Origin: CAYWXV01 sp964462535
GTDB taxonomy: Bacteria > Bacteroidota > Ignavibacteria > OLB7
Direction: 5' to 3'
Assembly: GCA_964462535.1 (NCBI GenBank)
Contig: CAYWXV010000016.1
Location: forward strand, 1-64,000
DNA: 64,000 nt
Both the position numbers and the translations under genes were made by a program. Positions 24,252 to 33,639 of this stretch are shown here, one piece after another (position 1 is the first letter of the stretch; every line of letters begins with the position of its first letter). Below the pieces are notes generated by a model that was given only the letters and a program-made list of their open reading frames with translations, did no database searches and was not told the origin of the DNA.

Positions 24252-26231
24252 GTGATCAGAACCAACATCGTTCCCCGGCATCTCCAGCTTCTCCTCCGTC
24301 TCTACGCGGTCGGCCTGGCATTCTTCTTCGCCTTCCGCGTAGCGTTGCTTCTTGCCGATCTTGATGCAACCGAGGGGACGCCGTTGATCACTATACTCGA
24401 ATCGTTCGTGATGGGCCTCCGATTCGACGTCGTGGTGAATGGGTATCTGCTGGTACTGCCGCTGGTCTTTCTTTCAATCACGGAGTCGTTGAGACTCCAT
24501 CGACTCTGGGTCCGTCGGTCAATTGTCGTATACACTTCAGTCGTATTTGGGCTCGCGTTTCTGATCTGCGCGGCCGATATCCCCTACTACGAGCACTTCC
24601 ACTCGCGTATTACGATTAGCAGCATGTCCTGGACCGACTCACCGTGGTTTATGGTGTCGATGATTGCCCAGGACGTGCATTACTACCCCTTCATCGCTCT
24701 CCTCGGCGTTGCGTGCGCCCTCTACGCGTACCTCTCGCGCAGGCTTGTCCGGACGTGGCTTCTCCAAGTGCCAACGCTGACCAAAGCACTGGCACCGACG
24801 CGACTCCGTATCATCCTTTTCTCCCTCTGTGCGCTTGGCCTCCTGCTGGTTGGTATTCGTGGTCGTGTTGCGGCAAAGTCACCAATCCGTTGGGGTACCG
24901 CCTACTTCTCTTCTTCTCCGTTCGCCAATCAGCTGGGCCTCAATCCTGTCTTCACGTTTGCCCGGAGCTATCTGGATGCACGTTCGGGGAAAGGCATGCG
25001 ACTTGCGTTGATGGACGACGATGCGGCCATCCGATATGCGCAGGAACATCTTCGGATCGCACCCGATTCCACACTTGCATCTCCTATCGCCCGCCGCGTC
25101 ATTCCAACTTCCGCACCGTTGAGAGCCAACGTCGTGATAGTGCTGATGGAGTCGCTAGGCGCGTACAGAATGGGATTCTGTGGCAGTAGTTCGAAGCTGA
25201 CACCCAATCTCGATAGCATCGCTGCCCGTTCGATCGTCTTCGACAACCTTTTATCGGCTGGCATTCACACGTTCAATGGCATCTACTCGACGCTCTTTTC
25301 GTTCCCCGCGCTCGGTTCGCGTCATCCGATGTCGTCGACGAGAGCGATGCAACCGTTCACAGGAATCGGGCGCACGCTCGCGAGCAACGGATATAGCACG
25401 ATCTTCTTCACCACGCACGATGATCAGTTCGACAACATGGGTGGATTTCTTCGCTTCAACGGCTTTCAGCGAATCGTCGCGCAGAGCGACTATCCGAATG
25501 ATCGTGTACTGAGCACGCTGGGAGTTCCGGATCATTTCATGTTTGAAACGGCTGTGAAGGAACTGAATCAACTCCATTCCGAAGGGAGGCCGTTCCTGGC
25601 TACACTGCTGACCGGCAGCTTTCACGGCCCCTATATTCTTCCTCCAGATATCCCATTTGCACCGAGGTCGAGCAACCTGAAAGAACAGGTGCTGGAGTAT
25701 GCCGACTGGTCGATCGGTCGCTTCGTGGATCTCTGTTCCCACCAGCCTTGGTTCGACGAGACGATATTCGTCTTCGTCGGCGATCATGGTGGGACAGATA
25801 GAGTCACATATGCGATGTCGCTCGATCTGAACCACACGCCCGCAATCTTCTTCGGCCCCGGCATCCTATCAACACCAACTCACTACACCCAACCCGCCGG
25901 ACAAATCGATATCTACCCAACTCTCATGGGGATGCTGAACCTCTCGTACGTCAACAACACGATGGGAATCGATCTGTTGCGAGATCGGAGACCCTATCTG
26001 TACTTCGGGGCGGACGAGGACGTTGGAGTTATCGGTGATGAGTACTTTCTTGCAATCCCGGCACACGGAAGGCAATTTCTCTATCGCTACCGAGACGGCG
26101 ACCCGACCGACTATCTTGACGCTCAACGGCAGGTAGCCGACAGTATGCGACGCTATGCCTTCGCAATGCTTCAAACAACCGATTGGGTCGTTCGCAACAG
26201 GCTGGCAGGGGAGGAAACGGATGCACGATGA
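24252..26231 (+). CDS. LTA-synthase-family sulfatase-fold membrane protein
   Basis: A 659-residue protein with five N-terminal membrane segments (~12-215) and an extracytoplasmic alkaline-phosphatase-fold domain. Motifs: 'ANVVIVLMESLGAYRMG' (first metal ligand, Glu), 'GIHTFNGIYSTL' (candidate catalytic Thr region), 'TGSFHGPYILP', and 'IFVFVGDHGGTD' (metal-binding Asp-His). Gram-positive relatives transfer glycerol phosphate to lipid; Bacteroidota homologues probably add phospho-substituents to lipids or glycans, substrate unknown. GTG 24252 is the only reasonable start. A strong palindrome follows. Confidence 0.85.
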   Translation: MIRTNIVPRHLQLLLRLYAVGLAFFFAFRVALLLADLDATEGTPLITILESFVMGLRFDVVVNGYLLVLPLVFLSITESLRLHRLWVRRSIVVYTSVVFGLAFLICAADIPYYEHFHSRITISSMSWTDSPWFMVSMIAQDVHYYPFIALLGVACALYAYLSRRLVRTWLLQVPTLTKALAPTRLRIILFSLCALGLLLVGIRGRVAAKSPIRWGTAYFSSSPFANQLGLNPVFTFARSYLDARSGKGMRLALMDDDAAIRYAQEHLRIAPDSTLASPIARRVIPTSAPLRANVVIVLMESLGAYRMGFCGSSSKLTPNLDSIAARSIVFDNLLSAGIHTFNGIYSTLFSFPALGSRHPMSSTRAMQPFTGIGRTLASNGYSTIFFTTHDDQFDNMGGFLRFNGFQRIVAQSDYPNDRVLSTLGVPDHFMFETAVKELNQLHSEGRPFLATLLTGSFHGPYILPPDIPFAPRSSNLKEQVLEYADWSIGRFVDLCSHQPWFDETIFVFVGDHGGTDRVTYAMSLDLNHTPAIFFGPGILSTPTHYTQPAGQIDIYPTLMGMLNLSYVNNTMGIDLLRDRRPYLYFGADEDVGVIGDEYFLAIPAHGRQFLYRYRDGDPTDYLDAQRQVADSMRRYAFAMLQTTDWVVRNRLAGEETDAR

Positions 26232-26277
26232 TTGGAAGCGTCAGCTCTGACGGTGCGAATCGCGATCGTCAATCACC

Positions 26278-26303
26278 GAGTGCTCAACGAGCGTTGAGCA
26301 CTC
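26278..26303. promoter_or_regulatory. 26-bp palindrome between the sulfatase and TMEM175 genes
   Basis: GAGTGCTCAACG (26278-26289) is followed after two bases by its exact complement (26292-26303). It is 47 bases after the sulfatase stop and 39 before the next start. No T tract follows, so it may be a terminator hairpin or an operator for the downstream gene. Confidence 0.5.
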
Positions 26304-26342
26304 GCACATTTCAGAAAGTCCCTATACCGTACGTCTCCCAAC

Positions 26343-26921
26343 ATGCCAACTAGTAGACTTGAAGCCTTTAGCGATGGTGTTATCGCGATCATCATAACGA
26401 TTATGGTGCTGGAGTTGAAGATTCCCCACGGAACGGAACTCTCATCGCTCGGCCCTCTCCTTCCCATGTTCGTTTCGTACGTGATGAGCTTTATCTACCT
26501 CGGGATCTACTGGAACAATCATCATCACATGATGCATGTTGTGGAGAGCGTGAACGGAGGCGTTCTCTGGGCGAACATGCACCTGCTGTTCTGGCTATCG
26601 CTGGTGCCGTTCGTTACCGGTTGGATGGGGGAGAATCATTTCGCTGAATTGCCGACCGCGGTCTATGGTGGCGTGCTGTTGATGGCCGCGATCTCCTACA
26701 AGATTCTGGTGATGGCGATACTGGCGCACAACGGACGGGACTCACGATTGGGGCGTGCCCTTGGGACGGACTTGAAGGGGAACATCTCGATAGCTCTCTA
26801 CCTCTCAGCCATTCCCCTCGCGTTCGTTCATGAGTGGATTGCCGACGCTATCTATATCGGCGTTGCGGCAATGTGGCTCATCCCGGATCGGCGAATCGAG
26901 TCGCGACTGAGCGAGGGGTAG
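26343..26921 (+). CDS. TMEM175/DUF1211 family potassium-channel-like membrane protein
   Basis: A 192-residue protein. The N-terminal hallmark R-x3-F-S-D-G (R5, F9-G12) is followed by 'VIAIIITIMVLELKIP', the pore-lining first helix of the family. About five or six membrane segments follow ('FVSYVMSFIYLGIYWNNHHHMMH', 'LLFWLSLVPFVTGWMG'). Bacterial members assemble as tetrameric K+-permeable channels. The length fits the bacterial six-helix form. Confidence 0.88.
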   Translation: MPTSRLEAFSDGVIAIIITIMVLELKIPHGTELSSLGPLLPMFVSYVMSFIYLGIYWNNHHHMMHVVESVNGGVLWANMHLLFWLSLVPFVTGWMGENHFAELPTAVYGGVLLMAAISYKILVMAILAHNGRDSRLGRALGTDLKGNISIALYLSAIPLAFVHEWIADAIYIGVAAMWLIPDRRIESRLSEG

Positions 26922-26975
26922 TGTGCCAGATGGACGTGTGCTCTGTTTGTACCATATGACCGAAGAGGTGTCTGG

Positions 26976-27380
26976 ATGACAGTAACGAAGCGGATTTCAG
27001 CTCCCGCCGATCGCGTCTTTGATGCGCTTACCCAGGCAACCGAACTGTCGGCCTGGTTCACCACATCCGCCCAGGTCGATCTACGCGTGGGAGGCGCTTA
27101 CTCGAACGGCGATGGCGATCGCGGAACGTTTCTGGAGATCGACGCTCCTGGTAGACTTCGATTCAGTTGGGATAATCCCGGTCATAGCCCGGGCACCACT
27201 GTCGAGATTGCCATTGAGACGGACGGCGGGACTTCCGTCGTTACGCTCACCCACACCGGGCTTGCAGGCGAAAAAGAATCGGGCGACATGCGCACCGGAT
27301 GGAGCTGGGCGCTCGATTCCCTCGCCTCCTATCTGGAAACTGGTGAGCGCATTTGGTACAAGGACTGGGAACCCGCCTGA
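26976..27380 (+). CDS. SRPBCC/AHSA1-like domain protein
   Basis: A 134-residue cytosolic protein: 'VTKRISAPADRVFDALTQATELSAWF' is the standard opening, 'DLRVGGAYSNGDGDRGTFLEI' and 'PGRLRFSWDNPGHSPGT' form the central strands, and 'GWSWALDSLASYLETGE' is the closing helix. This is the activator-of-Hsp90-ATPase-like SRPBCC group; the ligand is unknown. It is 54 bp after the channel gene, possibly on the same transcript. Confidence 0.85.
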   Translation: MTVTKRISAPADRVFDALTQATELSAWFTTSAQVDLRVGGAYSNGDGDRGTFLEIDAPGRLRFSWDNPGHSPGTTVEIAIETDGGTSVVTLTHTGLAGEKESGDMRTGWSWALDSLASYLETGERIWYKDWEPA

Positions 27381-27388
27381 ATCCAAAA

Positions 27389-27535
27389 GGCGGTTGAAAA
27401 ACGCGCGATCTCTGCGGTGCGTTCCTCATCGATCACTGCGGCGTTCCTCCCGTACGCCTCATTCACGCGTCGTCGCGCGCCCTGACCTCGCACGAATTGA
27501 ACAGCCTCTTGTTTTGCGAGTTATTCAGAAGTCTC
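27389..27535 (+). repeat. Dispersed MITE/REP-like repeat, copy C
   Basis: Left end GGCGGTTGAAAAACGCGCG, hairpin core decayed (GGCGTTCC-TCC-CGTACGCC), internal GAACAGCCTC intact, and right end ATTCAGAAGTCT. It lies between two convergent genes, and its right 15 bases encode the final codons and stop of the minus-strand oxidoreductase. Confidence 0.8.
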
Positions 27536-28219
27536 GGGGCGGACGATGTTCCAACCGATCGAAGTCGTTCCAAAGGCTTTGTAGAGATGGAGCCACATCG
27601 GGAGCATCATTTCCATCGCGCGCGCTCCCGTAAGGTTGCCGATGTCGATCACCTCTTTCCATCCAAACCACTCCTTCAAGTACCCAGCAACTGCCGCACG
27701 CGCCGTCGGATCGTTGCCGCAGACCATCATCTGGTGTTCACCATCGACAAGTGCGGCCGGATCGGCCATGACATTGCAGTTGACAACGTTGAGTGTTTTC
27801 ACAACCCGAACATGCGGGAGTGCACGTTGTATCTGCTCGGCCAACGAATCGGTGTTGCAGACGAAGAGGGATGGCGGAAATCCGTTGGAGTAGTCGAGTG
27901 GGTTTGAGAGATCGATGAGGATCTTTCCCTCCAGATCGGCTCGGGCGCTGATCCCGACGGCATCGATCGCCCCGGTCCCCTTCGTCGCATTGATGATCAC
28001 TTCTCCGTAGGCGGAGGTCTGCTCGAACGTGCCAAGAGCAATCGAAGGATTGTCTTTCAGCCACTCACTGAACGGCCGAGCGCTCGACCCGGTCGCGGCT
28101 GGTCTCGCCATCGTCGCCTCGACAACACGGGTGCCGATCATAACATCGTGTCCCTTGGTGTTCAGTTTCGCCGCCAGCGTTCTGCCGACTACCCCTGTTC
28201 CGAAGATCCCAATGTTCAT
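27521..28219 (-). CDS. NAD(P)-binding oxidoreductase of the F420:NADP reductase/NpdG-like group
   Basis: A 232-residue Rossmann-fold protein. 'MNIGIFGTGVVGRTLAAKL' carries G-x-G-x-x-G; 'GHDVMIGTR' follows at the second strand; 'GEVIINATKG' and 'GKILIDLSNPLDYSNGFP' are typical of the coenzyme F420-dependent NADP oxidoreductase family (NpdG-like). 'VVKTLNVVNCNVM' and 'MWLHLYKAFG' complete the fold. The substrate is unknown, and many members do not use F420. The start has a strong AAGGAGG site. The C-terminal residues 'ETSE' are encoded by repeat copy C. Confidence 0.82.
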   Translation of the reverse strand: MNIGIFGTGVVGRTLAAKLNTKGHDVMIGTRVVEATMARPAATGSSARPFSEWLKDNPSIALGTFEQTSAYGEVIINATKGTGAIDAVGISARADLEGKILIDLSNPLDYSNGFPPSLFVCNTDSLAEQIQRALPHVRVVKTLNVVNCNVMADPAALVDGEHQMMVCGNDPTARAAVAGYLKEWFGWKEVIDIGNLTGARAMEMMLPMWLHLYKAFGTTSIGWNIVRPETSE

Positions 28220-28325
28220 TCTGTCCTCCTTGATGCTGGAAACCATGAATCATCTCATTCACCGATACCGACAAGCGTCGTAACGTGCGACGGAAGATAA
28301 TGACACCACGTCCGCATGTCTCCAC

Positions 28326-30941
28326 ATGGCGATGCACCTGAGTTCACATCATACCGGTGACTTTGATCCTGATAGGTTGCTCGCGTTCGCCCGCATGAAC
28401 GTTGCGGCGGCGCTTCGGGCGCTCGGATCATCTTCGGAGGGGTTAAGCGAATCCGAGATCGAGAAGCGACGCGGCCGGTACGGACGCAACGAGCTGGTAT
28501 CCGAGCACCCGCACGGACTCCGCGACCTCCTCATTGCGAATGTTCGAAATCCGTTGGTCGTCCTTCTGGTCGTACTCGGACTTGTGTCGTGGTTGACCGG
28601 TGATGTCCGGGCAACAATCATCATCGGGGTAATGGTCGCACTAGGAGTCGTCCTCCGATTCGTCCAGGAGCTGAAATCGGACAAGGCTGCTGAACAGCTG
28701 AAGCGCCTTGTTGGCGTGAAGACTACGGTCATGCGTGCAGGTGTCAGGAAAGAAATCCCCGTCGCCAATCTGGTTCCTGGCGACATCGTGCACGTTGCGG
28801 CAGGGGACATGATACCTGCTGACATTCGGCTTCTCTCGGTGCATGATCTCTTCGTCGATCAGGCCTCGTTGTCAGGAGAATCACTCCCCGTGCCGAAGGA
28901 GATCCGAGAGAGAGACGATGATGAAACGGAATTGCTTGATCTGCCGATGCTCTGTTATGCGGGGTCGAGCGTCCAGACAGGTACGGGAGTCGGGCTCGTG
29001 ATTCAGACAGGTCCGGCAACGTGGTTCGGGCAGATAGCCCGACAGATTGAGAGCCGTCGACCTCCGACACCGTTTGATCAAGGGGTCTCGAAGTTCACCT
29101 GGATGATCATTCGAATGATGATGATCCTGGTACCCGTCGTCTTCATTCTGAATGGCGTGAGCAGGGGCGACTGGGTCGAGGCGTTTCTGTTTGCGCTCGC
29201 CGTCGCCGTCGGGCTGACCCCGGAAATGCTCCCGATGATTGTCACCGTCAACCTGTCGAAGGGGGCAATCGCCATGTCTCACCGGAAGGTGATTGTCAAG
29301 CGACTGAACGCCATTCAGAATCTGGGGGCGATGAGTCTGCTTTGTACCGACAAGACCGGGACGTTGACCAGAGGGAAGATCGTGCTGATAAAGCACGTTG
29401 ATGTTGAAGGGAATGAGCAAGAAGAGGTACTCCACTACGCCTATCTGAATAGCTACTTCGAAGCTGGACTGAAGAATGTCATGGACGTGGCGGTGCTTCA
29501 GCATGAACACCTGGAGGAGAGATTGGTGCGCGAAGGGGGATACTGCAAGATTGATGAAATCCCTTTCGATTTTGAACGCCGACGCCTTACTGTCGTTGTG
29601 GAGGATAGTAGTGGAGAGCGGCTGTTGATTTGCAAAGGAGCAGTCGAGGAAGTGCTGGCTAGCGCCAATCGTATCATGGTGCGTGGCGTGGAGCAGCCAC
29701 TGGATGAGATGCATCACCATCCGATGAGCGAAACTCTGGTTGAAAGCTTCAACAGCGAGGGGTTTCGAGTTGTGGCCGTGGCGATCAAGAAGGTGAGTCG
29801 GGACGACCGTACCTACACGGTCGCAGATGAGACATCTCTGACCCTGGTAGGCTTTCTTGCCTTCCTTGATCCACCAAGGAAGAGCGCACCCAAGGCGCTC
29901 GAGCGCTTGCGTGAGAGTAACGTCGGCATCAAGATCCTCACCGGCGACAATGCCGTCGTAACCGGGACAATCTGCCGTCAGGTTGGGCTTCCCATTGACG
30001 ATGTGCTCCAAGGGCCCACGATTCACGCGATGTCGGACAACGAGCTTGCAGAGAGAGCTCCGCACACCACCATATTCGCGAAGCTGTCGCCGCTTGACAA
30101 AGACCGCGTGATACGAGCGCTCCAATCCACCGGGCACGTTGTCGGCTTTATGGGGGACGGCATCAACGATGCTCCGGCGTTGCGGCGGAGTGACGTGGGA
30201 ATATCAGTCGACACGGCAGTCGATGTTGCCAAGGAGGCCTCGGATATCATACTGCTGAAGCAGAGTCTGATGGTGCTTCACGATGGTGTAATCGAAGGTC
30301 GAAGAGTGTTTGGAAACGTCGTCAAGTATATCCGCATGGCAGCCAGTTCGAATTTCGGAAACATGTTCAGCGTCGTGGGGGCCAGTGTATTCGTCCCATT
30401 CGTCCCGATGCTGCCAATCCAGATACTCACGAACAACCTTCTCTACGACTTCTCCCAAACGACGATTCCAACGGATCGCGTGGATCAGGAATGGCTGCGA
30501 AAACCTCGTGCCTGGAGAATCGACGAGATACGCCGTTTCATCCTCTACATCGGTCCCATCAGCTCGATCTTCGACTACATCATGTTTTTCGTGCTTCTCT
30601 ACGTGTTCGATTGCTGGACGAATCCCGAGCTGTTCCATACCGGATGGTTTGTCGAGTCTCTCTTTACACAGACCCTGATCATCCATGTCATCAGGACGAA
30701 TGGCATTCCATTCGTGGATAGCCGCGCAAGCGTACCACTGAGCGTTGCGTCCGTCTTGATTGCTTGTGGAGGAGCTTGGCTCCCCTACTCTCCGCTGGCG
30801 CGGACACTCGGCTTCGTCCCCTTGCCACCTGCCTACTGGATTGTCCTGGCGTGCATGCTGGTGGCGTACATAGGACTCACGCAGGTTGCCAAGCAATGGT
30901 TCGTCCGGCGAATTGAAGGGCAACCGGCGGTGAACCATTGA
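28326..30941 (+). CDS. mgtA: Magnesium-translocating P-type ATPase (MgtA-like)
   Basis: An 871-residue P-type ATPase of class P3B, importing Mg2+. Visible motifs: 'DQASLSGESLPVPKE' (actuator, ~177-191), 'VGLTPEMLPMIVTVNLSKGA' (TM4 block), 'LLCTDKTGTLTRG' with the phosphorylated Asp at ~342, 'FDFERRRLTVVV' (nucleotide domain), 'ILTGDN' and 'GFMGDGINDAPALRRSDVGI' (hinge). Ten membrane helices are expected. The 'AVGLTPEMLPMIVT' block points to Mg2+ rather than Ca2+. It diverges from the oxidoreductase gene with a 106-bp shared promoter region; no leader was recognised. Confidence 0.9.
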   Translation: MAMHLSSHHTGDFDPDRLLAFARMNVAAALRALGSSSEGLSESEIEKRRGRYGRNELVSEHPHGLRDLLIANVRNPLVVLLVVLGLVSWLTGDVRATIIIGVMVALGVVLRFVQELKSDKAAEQLKRLVGVKTTVMRAGVRKEIPVANLVPGDIVHVAAGDMIPADIRLLSVHDLFVDQASLSGESLPVPKEIRERDDDETELLDLPMLCYAGSSVQTGTGVGLVIQTGPATWFGQIARQIESRRPPTPFDQGVSKFTWMIIRMMMILVPVVFILNGVSRGDWVEAFLFALAVAVGLTPEMLPMIVTVNLSKGAIAMSHRKVIVKRLNAIQNLGAMSLLCTDKTGTLTRGKIVLIKHVDVEGNEQEEVLHYAYLNSYFEAGLKNVMDVAVLQHEHLEERLVREGGYCKIDEIPFDFERRRLTVVVEDSSGERLLICKGAVEEVLASANRIMVRGVEQPLDEMHHHPMSETLVESFNSEGFRVVAVAIKKVSRDDRTYTVADETSLTLVGFLAFLDPPRKSAPKALERLRESNVGIKILTGDNAVVTGTICRQVGLPIDDVLQGPTIHAMSDNELAERAPHTTIFAKLSPLDKDRVIRALQSTGHVVGFMGDGINDAPALRRSDVGISVDTAVDVAKEASDIILLKQSLMVLHDGVIEGRRVFGNVVKYIRMAASSNFGNMFSVVGASVFVPFVPMLPIQILTNNLLYDFSQTTIPTDRVDQEWLRKPRAWRIDEIRRFILYIGPISSIFDYIMFFVLLYVFDCWTNPELFHTGWFVESLFTQTLIIHVIRTNGIPFVDSRASVPLSVASVLIACGGAWLPYSPLARTLGFVPLPPAYWIVLACMLVAYIGLTQVAKQWFVRRIEGQPAVNH

Positions 30942-31055
30942 CGCTCCCACCGTATTTTCCCAACCTCGTATGGCAGGTCGCCAATGCGGCACGTTGCTGC
31001 CGAACCGCACGGCCGTTCTCAGCGTCTCGCCGTTTTCGCAGCTGTTCCCCTCGCT

Positions 31056-31075
31056 CCGTGCATCTCCATGCACGG
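31056..31075 (+). terminator. Hairpin in the spacer after the MgtA-like gene
   Basis: CCGTGCAT-CTCC-ATGCACGG gives a perfect 8-bp stem with a 4-base loop 114 bases after the ATPase stop. No T tract follows, so termination is plausible but unproven. Confidence 0.4.
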
Positions 31076-31154
31076 CCTGGGGAGTTGTAGTCGGCGCGAA
31101 CACGGCGGTCGACCTTGCGTCGTCTGAACGACCTCAGCCGATATCATCACTGAA

Positions 31155-31616
31155 ATGACCATCCCATCTGAGCCGGGTAGGGTACGGGATGCTCACACGT
31201 CGACCAACCAACTTGCGTGGTGGCTTCGCATCGTCGGGACCGTATACCTACTAACGGGACTTGGTTTCGTTCCGCCCATGCATGCGCGCGTCATCTCCAC
31301 GCTCCACCCCGGTGTCGACGCCCCGAATACTGGTGTTGCCTACCGGGGCCTGCTCGACGTTTCATTTCTGTTCGGGCTGGATCTGATTGTGATCGGCGCA
31401 TACGCGATCTGGACGTCACGCAATCCGTTGCGGCATCGTTCGATCGTCTGGCTGATTGTCTGGCTTGAGTTGATACGGGGAATTTTCGATGACATATATA
31501 TGCTGGCTCGCGGATACAACGCTGCATTTATGATCGGATTCATTGTTGCCCACCTGATCATTATTGGGACGGGAGTGGCAATCGTCAATAACACACGACG
31601 GGAGCGCCCGGCGTGA
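31155..31616 (+). CDS. Small membrane protein, possibly BphX-like
   Basis: A 153-residue protein with four predicted membrane segments (~22-42, ~65-87, ~97-117, ~125-145). 'LAWWLRIVGTVYLLTGLGFV' and 'YRGLLDVSFLFGLDLIVIGAYAIW' somewhat recall the BphX-like family, but I cannot confirm this. Its stop is 45 bases before the next ATG, so it may be co-transcribed with the esterase gene. Confidence 0.65.
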   Translation: MTIPSEPGRVRDAHTSTNQLAWWLRIVGTVYLLTGLGFVPPMHARVISTLHPGVDAPNTGVAYRGLLDVSFLFGLDLIVIGAYAIWTSRNPLRHRSIVWLIVWLELIRGIFDDIYMLARGYNAAFMIGFIVAHLIIIGTGVAIVNNTRRERPA

Positions 31617-31660
31617 ATCGGTTGGACACGGATCGGTTCACATTACTCAACGGAACTACC

Positions 31661-32788
31661 ATGCTGAAGAGACTTCTACTTTGTCTTCTGTTCGCGACCG
31701 GCGTTACAACCCTTTGGGCGCAGCAGGACCAGACAATAACGATTTCGAGCGGTGGCATCCAGCGGATGTTCGATATCCACCTTCCGGCGCTTCCGGTTCC
31801 GGCCGACCTTCCGGTAGTACTCTGTTATCATGGCACCGGTGGAACTGGGGCGGGGATGCGCGGAGTGAGCGACTTTGACGGGTTGTCAGATCCGAACCGA
31901 TTCATTGTCGTCTATCCACAAGGCGTGCGAATAGGGAACGACGTGCAGTGGAACGTGTACGTCGACGACAAGCCGGGACACGGGGGCATCGATGTGGCCG
32001 ATGCGCCGGATGACGTGCAGTTCACGCGGGACATCATCGATTACCTGGCGACGAACTACAATGTGGATCGAGGACGCGTCTACGCCACAGGACTCTCAAA
32101 TGGTGGGTTCATGTGCTACGCCCTCTCCATGCTCGCAGCCAACGATATCAAAGCGATCGCGCCCGTCGCCGCAAGTCTCTGGGCAGACAATGGGTATCTG
32201 ACTCAGCTTGTCACTTCCGGAACCGTCATGCCGATACCGGTTATGCATGTTCATGGCACTGCCGACAACATTGTCGACTACCCCGATCCCGACAACGTCC
32301 CCAAGGACTACGAGGAGTATCCGCTCTTCATCCCATCTCGGGCTTGCGGCTCCGTAACGTACAGCCAGGTTGTACCCATTATGTCGGGTGTGGACAAGCT
32401 GGTCTTCTGCGGACCCCCGACCGAAGTCTCATTGATTCGAATTCAAGGAATGGGGCACGCCTGGACGAACGGCGCCTATCCGACATCACTCGAGATATTG
32501 AAGTTCTTCGGCCTGACCGGCGCCACCGGTGATGTCGCAACCGATGCCAACCAACGGACCTCACGACTCGCATTGATGGATGGTGACGCCGCAATTCGCT
32601 TCCGGACCGAGACGGTCGCGCGCGTTGAAGTCTCATCTCTCACGGGGGCGACGGTCTATTCCGCAAACCACGATGCTGGAATCGTTTCGATTCCGCGCGA
32701 CCGATTCCCCTCCGGACTCTACTTCGTCCGCGTTTATCATGCACACGGCGATCCAACGGTACAGGGAACCGTCATTCTCCAACGGTAG
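31661..32788 (+). CDS. Secreted PHB-depolymerase/feruloyl-esterase-like hydrolase with T9SS tail
   Basis: A 375-residue exported alpha/beta hydrolase. Signal peptide 1-20 (ends TTLWA). 'PVVLCYHGTGGTGAGM' is the oxyanion-hole region, 'RVYATGLSNGGFMCYAL' holds the G-L-S-N-G nucleophile elbow, 'MHVHGTADNIVDY' supplies the Asp region, and 'IQGMGHAW' the His. This arrangement is that of LpqC/PHB depolymerase-type esterases (family CE1 group). The last ~75 residues ('VARVEVSSLTGATVYS', 'FPSGLYFVRVYHA') are a T9SS-like sorting domain. It probably degrades a polyester or ester-linked polysaccharide outside the cell. Confidence 0.85.
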   Translation: MLKRLLLCLLFATGVTTLWAQQDQTITISSGGIQRMFDIHLPALPVPADLPVVLCYHGTGGTGAGMRGVSDFDGLSDPNRFIVVYPQGVRIGNDVQWNVYVDDKPGHGGIDVADAPDDVQFTRDIIDYLATNYNVDRGRVYATGLSNGGFMCYALSMLAANDIKAIAPVAASLWADNGYLTQLVTSGTVMPIPVMHVHGTADNIVDYPDPDNVPKDYEEYPLFIPSRACGSVTYSQVVPIMSGVDKLVFCGPPTEVSLIRIQGMGHAWTNGAYPTSLEILKFFGLTGATGDVATDANQRTSRLALMDGDAAIRFRTETVARVEVSSLTGATVYSANHDAGIVSIPRDRFPSGLYFVRVYHAHGDPTVQGTVILQR

Positions 32789-32878
32789 ACGTTTGTTGGA
32801 GCAGGCGCGAACTCAACGCCAGCCAGAGCACTTCATAGGGTGATTCGACGACACGAAACCACTGATCGTCAGAGCATC

Positions 32879-33619
32879 ATGCGTCGCGAGAGTCTCAGCC
32901 AACAGGACACGAAGAGCACACTCCGCACGGCGCTCGTCGGCGCTGTAGTAACTGCAATAGCAATTCCCGTCTCCGGTCCGATAGGACTTGTCGTGGTGAA
33001 CGCCGTCGGTCCGGCACCGACATGGAGCGGAGCGGAAACGTTTGTCCGACACTATCATCCGGTTCAGACGTTCCCCTTCTTCGCGGGCTTTGGCCTTCTT
33101 CTGGGCTATTCGATGACGATGGCCGCGCTCTATCGGTTGGCAGACGAGCACCTGAAAACACGCGCACTGATCGGTGTGATGTTCACTACGGCCTTCGTCG
33201 CGCTGATCTTCTTCAACTACATCAATCAGACAACATTCGTTCCCGGTCTGTCTCGTGATTACCGTCCCGAGTACGGGCCGATCATCACGGCGCTGACGAT
33301 GGCGAACCCACAGTCGCTAGCCTGGGGGATTGAAATGTGGGGATACGCTCTCCTGGGGGTTGCAACCTGGTTCATGTCTCCGGTCTTTCATGGACGAATC
33401 ATAGAGCGAGCTACATCGGCACTAATGGTCGCCAACGGTGTCATCAGCATCGCCGGGGGTGTCGCGACCGCGTGGTATCCAGCTTGGGTACTCACGTCAG
33501 TCGGCACACTCGGATACCTTTCCTGGAATTTGTTGGTCTTCGCGTTGGCGATTACAATGATTGCAGCGCTGCGCAAGAGAGAACATGGTCTGCCGCTCAA
33601 CGCTCCAGGCCGTTCCTGA
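32879..33619 (+). CDS. Polytopic membrane protein of unknown function
   Basis: A 246-residue protein starting at ATG 32879 (MRRESLSQQDTK) after a less likely GTG at 32840. About seven membrane segments ('ALVGAVVTAIAIPVSG', 'FPFFAGFGLLLGYSMTMAALY', 'LIGVMFTTAFVALIFFNYI', 'WGYALLGVATWFMSPVF', 'ALMVANGVISIAGGVATAW', 'LLVFALAITMIAAL'). No recognised motif. It is 20 bases before the DinB gene and is likely co-expressed with it. Confidence 0.75.
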   Translation: MRRESLSQQDTKSTLRTALVGAVVTAIAIPVSGPIGLVVVNAVGPAPTWSGAETFVRHYHPVQTFPFFAGFGLLLGYSMTMAALYRLADEHLKTRALIGVMFTTAFVALIFFNYINQTTFVPGLSRDYRPEYGPIITALTMANPQSLAWGIEMWGYALLGVATWFMSPVFHGRIIERATSALMVANGVISIAGGVATAWYPAWVLTSVGTLGYLSWNLLVFALAITMIAALRKREHGLPLNAPGRS

Positions 33620-33639
33620 ACGATTGTACCAACGCATCC

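Noticed and set aside
28881..30137. Long antisense open frame (418 codons) within the MgtA-like gene
   Set aside because: It lies opposite a complete P-type ATPase with all motifs; the translation has no protein-like features, and GC-rich coding DNA often leaves such shadows.
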